A DNA stretch of 64,000 bases from Allocoleopsis franciscana PCC 7113 (GTDB lineage Bacteria; Cyanobacteriota; Cyanobacteriia; Cyanobacteriales; Coleofasciculaceae). The stretch is from positions 3,374,001 to 3,438,000 of the forward strand of contig NC_019738.1 of NCBI RefSeq assembly GCF_000317515.1, written 5' to 3'. A program made the position numbers and the translations under genes. Below, piece by piece: positions 1-8,594 of the stretch. Every line of letters starts with the position of its first letter. Positions within the stretch are counted from its first letter, which is position 1. The notes beneath the pieces were generated by a model. That model saw only the letters and a program-made list of their open reading frames with translations. It was not told the DNA's origin and ran no database searches.

Positions 1-34
1 GTTGTAGATTGAGCCGCATTCCTTGCGGGATTGA

Positions 35-128
35 TACCAAGTTGCAGTCAAAGATAGTAGATAGGGAGACAAGGAAGACAAGGGGGACAAGGGAGAGAGA
101 AAATACTACGTTTGAACGCAACTCGGTA
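35..128. repeat. MITE-like dispersed repeat, copy 1
   Basis: A 94-bp element. It begins TACCAAGTTGCAGTCAAA and ends with a segment whose reverse complement is TACCGAGTTGCGTTCAAA, so it has imperfect terminal inverted repeats of about 18 bp that continue weakly towards the centre. The core is a purine-rich run of GACAAG(G/A) units. A second copy lies at 17691-17782. No coding capacity is seen. The structure suggests a small non-autonomous element or a foldback repeat; which one is inference. Confidence 0.7.
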
Positions 129-215
129 TGAACGCTAAACTCCTAATCCATACCTTATGATTGGCAAGCTAGAAAATCTCGTGAAGAATAGTTAAATGGT
201 TGTTGGTTTTCCTTT

Positions 216-1058
216 ATGTCCGGTTCCCACGAGCAAACTCAGCTCATGACTGAAGCGTCGGTGTTACAAGCACTGCAACAGTTAATCGATGTCGTTGCCC
301 AATTGCGATCGCCTGAAGGGGGCTGCCCTTGGGATTTGGAGCAAACACCCCAAACGCTGATTCCTTACGTGATTGAGGAAGCCTATGAGGTTGTTGATGC
401 GATTCGCAGTGAGGATAAAGATGCGATCGCAGAAGAACTAGGAGACTTACTATTACAAGTCGTTCTCCAAGCCCAGATTGCCAGTGAAACCGATCAATTT
501 AGCCTTAAAGAAGTCGCTCAAGGCATTACCCAAAAGCTGATCCGGCGTCATCCCCATGTCTTCGCAGATGTCCAAGTCCAAAATGCCGCAGAAGTCCATC
601 AGAACTGGGAGCAAATCAAAGCAGCGGAAAAAGGAGAAACTACAGCCGATGCTCATTTCCTCAGCCGCAAACTAACTCGCTATGCCCGAACTTTACCTCC
701 CTTAATGGGAGGGATGAAAATATCCCAAAAAGCAGCGGCGGCTGGCTTTGAGTGGGAGAATGTTGAGGGTGTCTGGGAGAAGTTTAGCGAAGAATTAGCC
801 GAATTCAAAGAGGCACTTGAGCATAAAGATCAAGCTGAACAAGAGGCTGAACTCGGAGATTTACTCTTTACCCTGATTAATATTGCACGCTGGTACGACC
901 TCGACCCTTCGGAAGCGTTGCATGGAACAAATGATCGCTTTATTCAAAGATTATCCAAAATGGAGACTGTTGCTGATCGCCCGCTTTCAGATTATACCTT
1001 GGATGAGTTGGAAACTTTGTGGCAGCAAGCTAAAGCCAGACTTGCTAAGGAACGCTAA
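216..1058 (+). CDS. mazG: nucleoside triphosphate pyrophosphohydrolase MazG
   Basis: MazG hydrolyses (d)NTPs to the monophosphate and pyrophosphate and acts as a house-cleaning enzyme. The 280-residue product has the usual duplicated MazG layout. The first copy, about residues 25-125, contains CPWDLEQTPQTL, EEAYEV and EELGDLLLQV; these acidic EExxE/ExxD patterns bind Mg2+. The second copy, about residues 165-265, repeats the pattern with EELAEFKEA and AELGDLLFTL. An alternative ATG at 246 would remove ten residues with no domain loss. The gene stands alone, with the repeat element just upstream. A hairpin follows the stop and may serve both this gene and the opposing one. Confidence 0.93.
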   Translation: MSGSHEQTQLMTEASVLQALQQLIDVVAQLRSPEGGCPWDLEQTPQTLIPYVIEEAYEVVDAIRSEDKDAIAEELGDLLLQVVLQAQIASETDQFSLKEVAQGITQKLIRRHPHVFADVQVQNAAEVHQNWEQIKAAEKGETTADAHFLSRKLTRYARTLPPLMGGMKISQKAAAAGFEWENVEGVWEKFSEELAEFKEALEHKDQAEQEAELGDLLFTLINIARWYDLDPSEALHGTNDRFIQRLSKMETVADRPLSDYTLDELETLWQQAKARLAKER

Positions 1059-1095
1059 TTGCACTCAAAGTTAGTGATAAAGTTGGCAAAAAAAA

Positions 1096-1127
1096 CTCCC
1101 GTTAAATTCTTTAGATACTAACGGGAG
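1096..1127 (-). terminator. hairpin terminator, probably bidirectional
   Basis: A perfect 9-bp stem, CTCCCGTTA at 1096-1104 with TAACGGGAG at 1119-1127, and a 14-nt loop. On the minus strand the stem is followed by a run of eight T (plus-strand A run at 1088-1095), the classic Rho-independent arrangement for the dioxygenase gene on that strand. On the plus strand only a weaker T-rich stretch follows, so it may also stop mazG transcripts. Confidence 0.75.
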
Positions 1128-1222
1128 CCTTCTCTTTAATTTCCCTTACCTATTTAACAAATCACCTATCAAAATTTAATAAAGCCTATTTCTGATTAAC
1201 TCTGCCTTGAGCATATTCCCAT

Positions 1223-1936
1223 TTAATCAGAAATTAAGCTGGGAGAAGTCAGCACAAAAACATCCCTTGTCCCTTGCTGCTCTAATTCGGGCTTAACGGG
1301 AGTCGTAAAATGTAGAAATTCATGGTCATTGACTAAGAGCAATTCCCCTGGATTCAGCATTTTCCTAAAGACAGGCTTTTCTTTTCTTTCTAGATAGAGA
1401 TGGGTTTCTCCACCTTGAATATTGTCTCTATCTACGGCGAATATACCGATAAAATCCGTCCCATCCCGATGAATTCCTTCTGGTGCTGGGTTGCCATAAT
1501 TATTCGGTGAACAAGTTGTTCTGATCTGATGAATTCCAATTTCGGCTTCTGGGTGCAGTTTGCAAGAATCACTGAAAGCTAAGACCATTTTTCTAAAACT
1601 ATCTAGCTTGATCAGTTCCTCATCGAGTTCAGCAAACTCTCGCTTGATATCCCCTACTAATGGGTTATAGCTTTTGCTTTGATACAGATAGCCATGAGGT
1701 AGCTTAATTAACTCATCGTTAGAGATGGTAAAGCGTGATAAACGCCTAAATCGATAGTTACCTTTGATGTAGGGGTCAACTGGAAGAGTTCTAAAAAAGG
1801 GCTTGATGTCTTCTAGTTTGAGCGCGTTTACCTTTTTGAAGGTAAACATAAACGCATATTCCAGTTCCGTCGATCCCCATACTTTTTGCATGGTATTTTC
1901 ACCTGTTTCCCCTGATCCCATTGCGATTTGCTCCAC
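1223..1936 (-). CDS. 2OG-Fe(II) dioxygenase family protein (PF10014-like)
   Basis: The product resembles the small 2OG-Fe dioxygenase family that includes amino acid hydroxylases and BsmA-type proteins. The substrate cannot be read from sequence. The C-terminal half holds the likely facial triad: HRDGTDF (the HxD pair, about residue 156) and a distal His in NDHEFLHFTTPV, followed by a TRDVFVL strand that would carry the 2-oxoglutarate-binding Arg. The first codon is GTG. An ATG at 1921, preceded by GGAG at suitable distance, is an equally good start and gives about 232 residues. The gene is monocistronic, and its transcripts probably end at the 1096-1127 hairpin. Confidence 0.8.
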   Translation of the reverse strand: MEQIAMGSGETGENTMQKVWGSTELEYAFMFTFKKVNALKLEDIKPFFRTLPVDPYIKGNYRFRRLSRFTISNDELIKLPHGYLYQSKSYNPLVGDIKREFAELDEELIKLDSFRKMVLAFSDSCKLHPEAEIGIHQIRTTCSPNNYGNPAPEGIHRDGTDFIGIFAVDRDNIQGGETHLYLERKEKPVFRKMLNPGELLLVNDHEFLHFTTPVKPELEQQGTRDVFVLTSPSLISD

Positions 1937-2095
1937 AAAGAGGTCTATATCCTCAGTATAGAGTAAATTTTTGAGAGTGTTGCTAATTACACTACAGAAT
2001 TCACCGATTCATGATAATATAGCAATTTTTAGAGTACTAACTAGAAGTGGGCTAAGTTTTTAGCTAAGATAAACTTCTCCTGCCTCAATCTGGGG

Positions 2096-2866
2096 CTAGC
2101 TTTCAGGTCGCACCGCCCTCACCAATCCCTGACATGCCCGCAGGAAAATTCCCACATCTACACCCAGGGCGATATACTGAATCCCGGCGTCAATCCACTG
2201 TTTAGCCGTTTCTGGATTGTCGGCAAAGGTGCCAACGACTTTTCCCGCGCTGCGAATGGTGTCAATACATTGATGCATCAGGTCAACCACACGAGAGTCA
2301 CGCACCTGACCGGGAATACCTAGAGATTGGGACAAATCGTAGGGACCGAGAAAAATCACATCAATGTGAGGCACACTGACAATCTCTGCCAGGTTTTCTA
2401 CCCCCCGTATCCCTTCAACGTGAATCACAACCAGGGATTCTTCGTTAAGTTTGTCTGTAATTTGCGCCCCTGCTGCCGTGTAAACGCCAGCGCGAGTGTA
2501 AAAGGAAAGACCTCGCGCACCAAGGGGATTAAACTTGGCACTCTTGACGCAAGATTGGGCATCGGTCTGGGTTTCAATTTGTGGCACTTGCACGCCTGCA
2601 CTCCCGATATCTAAAGCACGTTGAATTTGCCAAGAGTCATTTTTCCCAACACGCACGAGGGGGGAAATGCCCACACTATCGGCAGCACGGCAGAGGTCTT
2701 CCGCCACCAAGGGGTGAAGCGGGCCATGTTCCAGATCGATAATCACAAAGTCAAATCCGGCATGTCCGCAGATTTCCACAAATCCCGGATAAGAACAGTT
2801 AACAAACAGACCGAGTACAACTCCGCCACGCTGGAGTTTGCGCTTAAGTTGGTTTTCGCGAATCAT
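2096..2866 (-). CDS. HpcH/HpaI aldolase family protein
   Basis: A class II, metal-dependent pyruvate aldolase of the 4-hydroxy-2-oxoheptanedioate / 2-keto-3-deoxy-rhamnonate aldolase family. These enzymes cleave or form 4-hydroxy-2-oxoacids with pyruvate as one partner. The 256-residue length is normal. Family landmarks are present: DLEHGP near residue 45 with the catalytic His, the substrate Arg in PLVRVG, the metal-binding Glu in VIHVEG, and the Asp in FLGPYDLSQSLG. Strands and helices follow a TIM-barrel order to the C-terminus. It is divergent from the YihY gene and alone on its strand. The exact substrate is not determinable. Confidence 0.9.
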   Translation of the reverse strand: MIRENQLKRKLQRGGVVLGLFVNCSYPGFVEICGHAGFDFVIIDLEHGPLHPLVAEDLCRAADSVGISPLVRVGKNDSWQIQRALDIGSAGVQVPQIETQTDAQSCVKSAKFNPLGARGLSFYTRAGVYTAAGAQITDKLNEESLVVIHVEGIRGVENLAEIVSVPHIDVIFLGPYDLSQSLGIPGQVRDSRVVDLMHQCIDTIRSAGKVVGTFADNPETAKQWIDAGIQYIALGVDVGIFLRACQGLVRAVRPES

Positions 2867-2985
2867 TGATGTCGTTGCTTGAAGGGGTGCAATTCAAAGT
2901 ATCTCTCGTGGGGCTGGTCTGAGAACGTCTGATTGCGAAACAATGACGTTAGGGTGGTCAACGGTGACCTTAGGAGCCTGTATCG

Positions 2986-3891
2986 ATGAATATCAGAAGA
3001 ATTTGGCTGCTGTTGAAAATAACATTTTCTCAGTGGAGACAAGACCAAGCCTCCCTGATGGCAGCTGCCTTAGCCTATTACACGGTGTTTTCTCTAGCAC
3101 CCCTGTTGATCATTGTGATTGCGATCGCAGGGGCGGTATTTGGGGAACAGGCGGCAAAAGGTGAACTTGTGATGCAAATGCAAGGACTGATCGGTAAAGA
3201 AGGTGCTCAACTCATCCAGACGGCGATTGAAAATGCCAGTCAGCTTGATCCCAGTCAAGGCCCTATCCCCACCCTGATCAATATTGTCCTCCTGCTTTCC
3301 GGCGCAAGTGTGATTTTTGGTCAACTCCAACAGTCACTCAATCGAATTTGGAACGTGGAACCGAAACCAGGGAACGGCATCATCGACTTCCTTCGCAAAC
3401 GCTTGTTATCGTTCTCTATTGTGCTGGTGATTGGGTTTTTACTGCTTGTGTCGTTAGTTATTAGTACAATTTTGGTAATTTTAGGTAATTATTTGAGGGA
3501 CTTAGTCCCAGGTTTTACCTACTTATGGCAATTGCTCAATTTTCTCGTTTCATTTGGCATTGTTACGCTGCTGTTTGCGCTGATTTTTAAAATTTTGCCC
3601 GATGCCAAAATTGCCTGGAAGGATGTTTGGATGGGGGCTGCTCTCACCGCCTTGTTATTTGATATTGGTAAGTTTCTACTGGGGTTCTATTTGGGTAAAA
3701 CAAGTTTAGCTTCCGCTTATGGTGCGGCTGGCTCCTTAGTGATTATCCTGACCTGGGTTTTTTATTCCGCTCAAATTCTGTTTTTGGGTGCCGAATTTAC
3801 TCAGGTTTATGTCAGAAGTGGTGGTAAAGAAATTGCTCCGGCTGAGTATGCCATGCATGTCCCTAAGACGGCTTGTGAGAAAGTAGATTAG
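2986..3891 (+). CDS. YihY/virulence factor BrkB family membrane protein
   Basis: An integral inner-membrane protein of the YihY/BrkB family. The family was once annotated as RNase BN, wrongly, and its function remains unclear. The 301-residue product shows about six hydrophobic segments: near residues 25-50, 95-115, 140-165, 180-205, 220-240 and 245-275. The family signature is present in the N-terminal ALAYYTVFSLAPLL stretch and in the C-terminal SAYGAAGSLVIILTWVFYSAQI region with FLGAEFT. The stop overlaps the stop of the convergent hydrolase gene by four bases, so the two genes share a tail-to-tail junction without room for a separate terminator. Confidence 0.92.
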   Translation: MNIRRIWLLLKITFSQWRQDQASLMAAALAYYTVFSLAPLLIIVIAIAGAVFGEQAAKGELVMQMQGLIGKEGAQLIQTAIENASQLDPSQGPIPTLINIVLLLSGASVIFGQLQQSLNRIWNVEPKPGNGIIDFLRKRLLSFSIVLVIGFLLLVSLVISTILVILGNYLRDLVPGFTYLWQLLNFLVSFGIVTLLFALIFKILPDAKIAWKDVWMGAALTALLFDIGKFLLGFYLGKTSLASAYGAAGSLVIILTWVFYSAQILFLGAEFTQVYVRSGGKEIAPAEYAMHVPKTACEKVD

Positions 3892-4772
3892 TTTAATAAT
3901 CCGGTTTCCTGTACTTCCGTCCAGGTTAACTCGCTTTCTATATAAGTTTTAGCCAGGGTGAGGAGTTGATCAAGGTATTTATTTCCTTCGAGTTCGGTCA
4001 TCATGGTGTGGGGGATATCTAGCTGTTTATCAAAGCAGTAATACCAGGATTTCGGTTGATAAGCCAGTACAGATTCAAATAATTCCCGGTGTTCGTGCAG
4101 GTTAGTGGCTTGATCGCTGGCACTGGAAACAATTAACATCGGTGTGGCAGGAGTAGTTTTAGCGCGATCAAGAATCTCTTGTCCCATATCTAGAAAAATC
4201 CTGGCGGCAGGGATACGGAAGCCCTCATAACCGAAGTTTCCTGGGTTGTCTTTATTCAGCCACTCATAGTAAAACGGGAGAGTTTCTACCAGCCAATCTA
4301 CGAGTTTGTTCATACCGCTCAAGTAGGGAGCAAAGAGCAGGGTTTTTTCAATATGCTGTGGATATTCTTGAGCTAACCAAGCCGCTAAGGTACCCCCTGT
4401 GGAATAGCCTCCAACTATCAATTGTTTCCCTAGAGATTGAGTTTGATTTAACCACTCTAATACAAACTGTTTATACACTTGGGCATCTTCTGCTAATGGT
4501 GGGGGATTATCCCCGTTCCAATCTCCTGCGATTCCATGACCGGGTTGTAAGGGAGCGATGACATTGTAGCCGGCTTGAAATAAGGCTTCTCCTAGTGGTT
4601 CAAACTGGTAGGGGCCAGCGGTAAAACCGTGAAAAAAAAGGAAAACTTTTGGGGCAATATGGGATTGCAAAAAGAATTTTGAGCGGCATTTTTCGTTCCG
4701 CAACGGCAAAGCATCTTCACGAGTTTTAGCTTGTTCAATTATCATGGCTGTTGTGCTGGAGTAGTCAAACAT
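3888..4772 (-). CDS. alpha/beta hydrolase (carboxylesterase-like)
   Basis: A serine hydrolase of the alpha/beta fold, about 294 residues. The oxyanion-hole segment FFHGFTAGPYQFEPL lies near residue 45. The nucleophile elbow is GGYSTGG near residue 140. A likely catalytic Asp is in SSASDQATN near residue 222, and the His is in IPHTMM near residue 257. This resembles monoacylglycerol lipase/carboxylesterase types, but the substrate is unknown. The first ATG is at 4772, and a second ATG at 4745 (MIIEQAK) would also leave the fold intact. There is no signal peptide, so it is presumably cytoplasmic. Confidence 0.85.
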   Translation of the reverse strand: MFDYSSTTAMIIEQAKTREDALPLRNEKCRSKFFLQSHIAPKVFLFFHGFTAGPYQFEPLGEALFQAGYNVIAPLQPGHGIAGDWNGDNPPPLAEDAQVYKQFVLEWLNQTQSLGKQLIVGGYSTGGTLAAWLAQEYPQHIEKTLLFAPYLSGMNKLVDWLVETLPFYYEWLNKDNPGNFGYEGFRIPAARIFLDMGQEILDRAKTTPATPMLIVSSASDQATNLHEHRELFESVLAYQPKSWYYCFDKQLDIPHTMMTELEGNKYLDQLLTLAKTYIESELTWTEVQETGLLN

Positions 4773-5512
4773 ATAGGGATTAGTGTTGAATGGCTCTTTA
4801 ACTATTGGCTTATTTGGGATGGCGAATAAAACTATCTTTTGTGGTATAATTTATAATCTTTTACGTGATAAGCTGACTGTCTCTGTGTAAATTGTGTTGG
4901 GCGATCGCATGACTTTTCCAACAGACTCGATGAACCTGAACACACCCCAAAACCCTGAAAGCTGATTTCCCCACCCTCTCCCCCTCACTGGTCAGAGCCG
5001 TCTAAGCTCTAAATATAGAGATTTGTTACCTCCACTCTCTGAAGGCATGATGCAGATTTAAATTGGGCGCATTGGCTTGTGCTGACTGATAAATCCAGGG
5101 ATTTGTGACCAATTGAACAAGGGATCAAAGATTTCCCTGCATCTTCTTGAGTGCAGGCCAAACACCTTAAAGAGTCTACAAATCGGCACTTGACGCCATA
5201 GCCAATGTCATTTTTTGCAAATTATCCCTGCAACTTAGCCTTGTACTACACCTTTGTTTTGTACGATAAGTTGATAGAGCAGATACGAGACTCTGCCTGA
5301 CCAGGGGCAATGCCCTAGGGGATAGCTATGCTCAATAAATGCACGAGGCGGCGCAAACACTTTTCTTACTCTTTCAAAAAGCAGGGGTGAGATAGTGAGG
5401 AACCGAGCTTTAGTGAAGGGGAGGGGGAGAAATTCTAATCATGTTTGTTTACATCGATAAAAGGTGCGTAAGCGCTCCTGAACCACTCTCAAGAGAATCC
5501 GATTAACGATAG
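4773..5512. other. intergenic region, about 740 bp, no gene seen
   Basis: No convincing reading frame, RNA gene or tandem repeat is visible. It contains one HIP1 octamer near 4903 and stretches rich in CCC/GGG. It separates the divergent hydrolase and histidine kinase genes and must hold both promoters, but I cannot place them with confidence. Confidence 0.5.
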
Positions 5513-7678
5513 GTGAGCCGGTCATTAGAGCAAATCCGGCGACCCCAATCATCGGTGCCGTACAAACTCGATAATGCCTGGATACAGCCCAAAAACCTAT
5601 TAATGAATATTACGACTTCCGTACTGGCTAGCTTACTACAAGCCATGCCCCAACTGCGGCAACAAGTATATTTCAAGACTTCTCTGACCGCCCTCTCCCA
5701 TGCGATGGAAGATCAAGTTTTGGCTGGCTCCGATCAGCCTTTAGTGATTGCTAACTTTCAACGAGAGCGATTTTACCGTCAGGAAGCACACCGATATCGA
5801 CGAATTGCCGAACGGACATCTCAATTGTACGTACTAGCGGCACCGGATACGGACTTTAAAAATAGCTCGGATGTCTACGAAACTGTAGCCTTCGACCCAG
5901 AAGATGGCCTGAGTCAAGAATGGCATTTAGTGGTGATTGGGCAGAATTATGCCAATTGCCTGATTTGTCGAGAACGACTCGCACAGGTCGTGGAGAGTCC
6001 GAATTCGGAGATGGACACCTCCCGGCGCTTTGAGGGAATCTGGACATTTGACCGAACGGTCAGCCAGAAAGCGGCAGAGTTACTCTTGAATCGTATTGAA
6101 GTGTACCGACCTGAACTGGCGGCAAAACTATTAGAGGCAAAATCCAGGTATTTAGGGGATTTTTCCCGGCGTGACTCGGCAGCACAATCTTTCTCAGAAT
6201 CTCTCAATCCCGACCCCTTTGTCCATCGCTTGGTCACTTACTTGCAGGCGGGTCAATACAAATTACTCAAAGCCTATCGTTCCATCTCGGCTCAAGAACA
6301 GAAAGAACGGCTGGTCAATTCAATTACGGCAGCCATTCGGCGCAGTCTAAATCCCACGGAAATTCTGGAAGTCGCGGTGCAGGAGTTGGGACAAGCGTTG
6401 GGGTCTTGTCGGTGTGTGATTTATTGTTGCAAGGCAACGGATGCGACTACCACCATTAGCCATGAGTTCTTAAAGCTGAGAGAGGGTGAGGTACAGCTTG
6501 CCCCCACACGAGGGCAAACTTGGCCATTACAAGACAATGGCCTATTTCAGGAGGTGGTACAGCATCAAGAACCGGTTTATGTTGAAAATACTCAAGACGA
6601 TCCTCGCTTAAATCAGGCTAAAGCCTCACGGTCAACGCTGCCTGAACGAAGAACGGCGAAGTCTAAAGGAAATAAGCGCCCTTTGCCCAGTATCTCTTTA
6701 AAAGATGTGATGCAGCAGTTTTCGATTCGCTCTCTGCTGATGGTGCCAATGCTGTATCAGGGTCAGTTGTTGGGCATGGTGGAGTTACATCATTGTGGAG
6801 AACAGCCTTATCAATGGCAAGAGGATGAATTGGCATTGGTGGAAGCGATTGCCACTCAAGTGGGTGTTGCTTTAATTCAAGCCCAAGCCTACGCCAACTT
6901 AGAAGATTTGAATCAACAACTCGAAGCGCTTGACCGGACTCGCAGCAACTTAGTGGCAATCACCGGTCACGAACTACGCACCCCTCTTTCTACCATCCAG
7001 GTCTGCCTAGAAAGTCTTGCTAGCGAACCGGATATGCCACCGGAGTTGCGTCAGATTATGCTCAATACCGCTTTAACCGATGCTGAACGGATGCGGAAAC
7101 TGATTCAAGATTTCCTCACCCTGTCGCGTTTAGAAAGTGGTCGCGTGCAATGGCACCCAGAACCTCTCTCGTTGCAAGAATGCGTTGAACTAGCTCTGAG
7201 TAATATCCGTGCTCGTCGGTCGGTGAGTGAACTCCCCCAAATCACCGTCCAAGTGCCAGAAGACCTGCCTCTGGTTCGTGCTGATGGCGAGTGGCTGGTC
7301 GAAGCTTTAGCCAAACTTCTAGACAATGCCTGCAAATTTACCAATCCGCAAGGGGAAGTGATCATTGGCACCCAGACTAACGGGGGTTCCATGCTAGAAG
7401 TCACTGTAGCCGATACGGGGCGAGGAATTGAACCCAACCGTTTAGAAGATGTATTTGATCGCTTCTATCAGGAAGAAGGTGCCCTACGACGCACGGCTGG
7501 CGGCACAGGGTTAGGTTTAGCAATTTGTCGTCAAATTGTCAAGGGGTGGGGCGGTAAAATTTGGGCAGACTCAGGAGGCAAAGATCAGGGAAGTCAGTTT
7601 CACTTCACCGTGCCGATTAGCAGTCGTCCCGCAGAACCTCAGTCAAAAACAGAAAGAGGACTATGGTCGAAGAATTAG
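5513..7678 (+). CDS. DICT-GAF sensor histidine kinase
   Basis: A soluble two-component sensor kinase of 721 residues with no membrane segments. Residues about 30-210 match the DICT sensory domain common in cyanobacterial kinases and diguanylate cyclases. A GAF domain follows at about 265-455, with a low-complexity basic insert (about 365-390). The HisKA phosphoacceptor is the His in ITGHELRTPLS near residue 485. The HATPase domain (about 600-710) has the N-box LLDNACKF, the G1 box VADTGRGI and the G2 box GGTGLGLAI. The start is GTG at 5513. An internal ATG at 5602 would cut into the DICT domain. No response regulator gene adjoins it, so the partner is unknown. Confidence 0.92.
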   Translation: MSRSLEQIRRPQSSVPYKLDNAWIQPKNLLMNITTSVLASLLQAMPQLRQQVYFKTSLTALSHAMEDQVLAGSDQPLVIANFQRERFYRQEAHRYRRIAERTSQLYVLAAPDTDFKNSSDVYETVAFDPEDGLSQEWHLVVIGQNYANCLICRERLAQVVESPNSEMDTSRRFEGIWTFDRTVSQKAAELLLNRIEVYRPELAAKLLEAKSRYLGDFSRRDSAAQSFSESLNPDPFVHRLVTYLQAGQYKLLKAYRSISAQEQKERLVNSITAAIRRSLNPTEILEVAVQELGQALGSCRCVIYCCKATDATTTISHEFLKLREGEVQLAPTRGQTWPLQDNGLFQEVVQHQEPVYVENTQDDPRLNQAKASRSTLPERRTAKSKGNKRPLPSISLKDVMQQFSIRSLLMVPMLYQGQLLGMVELHHCGEQPYQWQEDELALVEAIATQVGVALIQAQAYANLEDLNQQLEALDRTRSNLVAITGHELRTPLSTIQVCLESLASEPDMPPELRQIMLNTALTDAERMRKLIQDFLTLSRLESGRVQWHPEPLSLQECVELALSNIRARRSVSELPQITVQVPEDLPLVRADGEWLVEALAKLLDNACKFTNPQGEVIIGTQTNGGSMLEVTVADTGRGIEPNRLEDVFDRFYQEEGALRRTAGGTGLGLAICRQIVKGWGGKIWADSGGKDQGSQFHFTVPISSRPAEPQSKTERGLWSKN

Positions 7679-7701
7679 TAATGGGTAATGGGTAATGGGT
7701 T
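7679..7701. repeat. tandem heptamer TAATGGG
   Basis: Directly after the kinase stop lies TAATGGG repeated three times. This is a typical short tandemly repeated sequence (STRR) as found between genes in filamentous cyanobacteria. Confidence 0.7.
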
Positions 7702-7888
7702 AGTCAGAAAAACGGGTTGATGCGCTCTATTCTGCAACCTGAAACCTTCTGTTTTCAACGCTCTGAGCCAATGACCCCTCACTAAAATAACTGAGCGAAC
7801 TGTTACAGTTCTTGACAGAGTCGCTAGCCGTGCACAACCTCGGTGATAGCATTCCCTAGATGCTCTATGTAACGTTGAGAAAATAACT

Positions 7889-8314
7889 ATGGCAGAAGAA
7901 CTTACTGGACAAGCTCCCATATTTGGCGGCAGCACTGGCGGCTTGCTGACCAAGGCTCAAGTAGAAGAAAAATATGCCATTACCTGGACTAGCCCCAAAC
8001 AGCAAGTCTTTGAAATGCCGACAGGTGGCGCAGCCGTCATGAACGAAGGCGACAACCTGCTGTACCTTTCTCGCAAGGAGTACTGCATTGCTTTAGGCGG
8101 TCAGCAACTGCGGGCAAAATTCAAAATCAACAACTATAAGATTTACCGGATTTTCCCGAATGGTGAAATCCAGTATCTCCATCCGGCTGATGGCGTATTC
8201 CCTGAAAAAGTGAACAAAGGCCGTCCTTATGTTGGTAAAGTAGACCGCAATATTGGCCGCAACCCAGAACCCGCTACCCTCAAGTTCAGTAGCAAAAAGC
8301 CCTTTGAGGTGTAG
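7889..8314 (+). CDS. psaD: photosystem I subunit II PsaD
   Basis: PsaD is the stromal/cytoplasmic photosystem I subunit that docks ferredoxin and stabilises PsaC. The 141-residue product is the standard cyanobacterial length. Characteristic stretches are recognisable along its whole length: [15 protein letters not shown] at the N-terminus, [11 protein letters not shown], the central [20 protein letters not shown] with its basic ferredoxin-docking residues, and [12 protein letters not shown] followed by [11 protein letters not shown] near the C-terminus. There is no signal peptide, as expected. It lies just upstream of trpE, an order seen in several cyanobacteria, but about 280 bp of repeat-rich DNA separates them, so cotranscription is uncertain. 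Confidence 0.98.
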   Translation: MAEELTGQAPIFGGSTGGLLTKAQVEEKYAITWTSPKQQVFEMPTGGAAVMNEGDNLLYLSRKEYCIALGGQQLRAKFKINNYKIYRIFPNGEIQYLHPADGVFPEKVNKGRPYVGKVDRNIGRNPEPATLKFSSKKPFEV

Positions 8315-8381
8315 ATGAATCGGTTGTTTGGCGTAGCCATTGCCGTTTGCGTAGCTTTGGTCTTGTAGCGCGTAGCGTCGT

Positions 8382-8567
8382 TAGAAGGTTGCAGGTTACA
8401 GGTGAGAAGGTTGCAGGTTGAAGCTTAGAAGGTTGTAGTTTATCGGTTAGAAGGTTAGCCGATTATAGGTGACGGCTTATAATCTTTAACATTTAACCGT
8501 TCAACCGTCAAGATTCAACCTGGCAACTTTTCATCCTTCAACACCTAAAAACCTTCAACCTGTTGAC
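8382..8567. repeat. heptamer-based inverted repeat cluster
   Basis: The left half is built from AGAAGGTTGCAGGTT-like units and the right half from their complements (TTCAACC, CCTTCAACCTG). The segment could fold into long imperfect hairpins. Related GGTTGAA clusters occur at 44739-44803 and 57574-57642. It fills the psaD-trpE gap, and no gene is visible in it. It may attenuate readthrough from psaD, which is inference. Confidence 0.65.
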
Positions 8568-8594
8568 TTGGCTCACCTTCAACTCTTAAAAAGC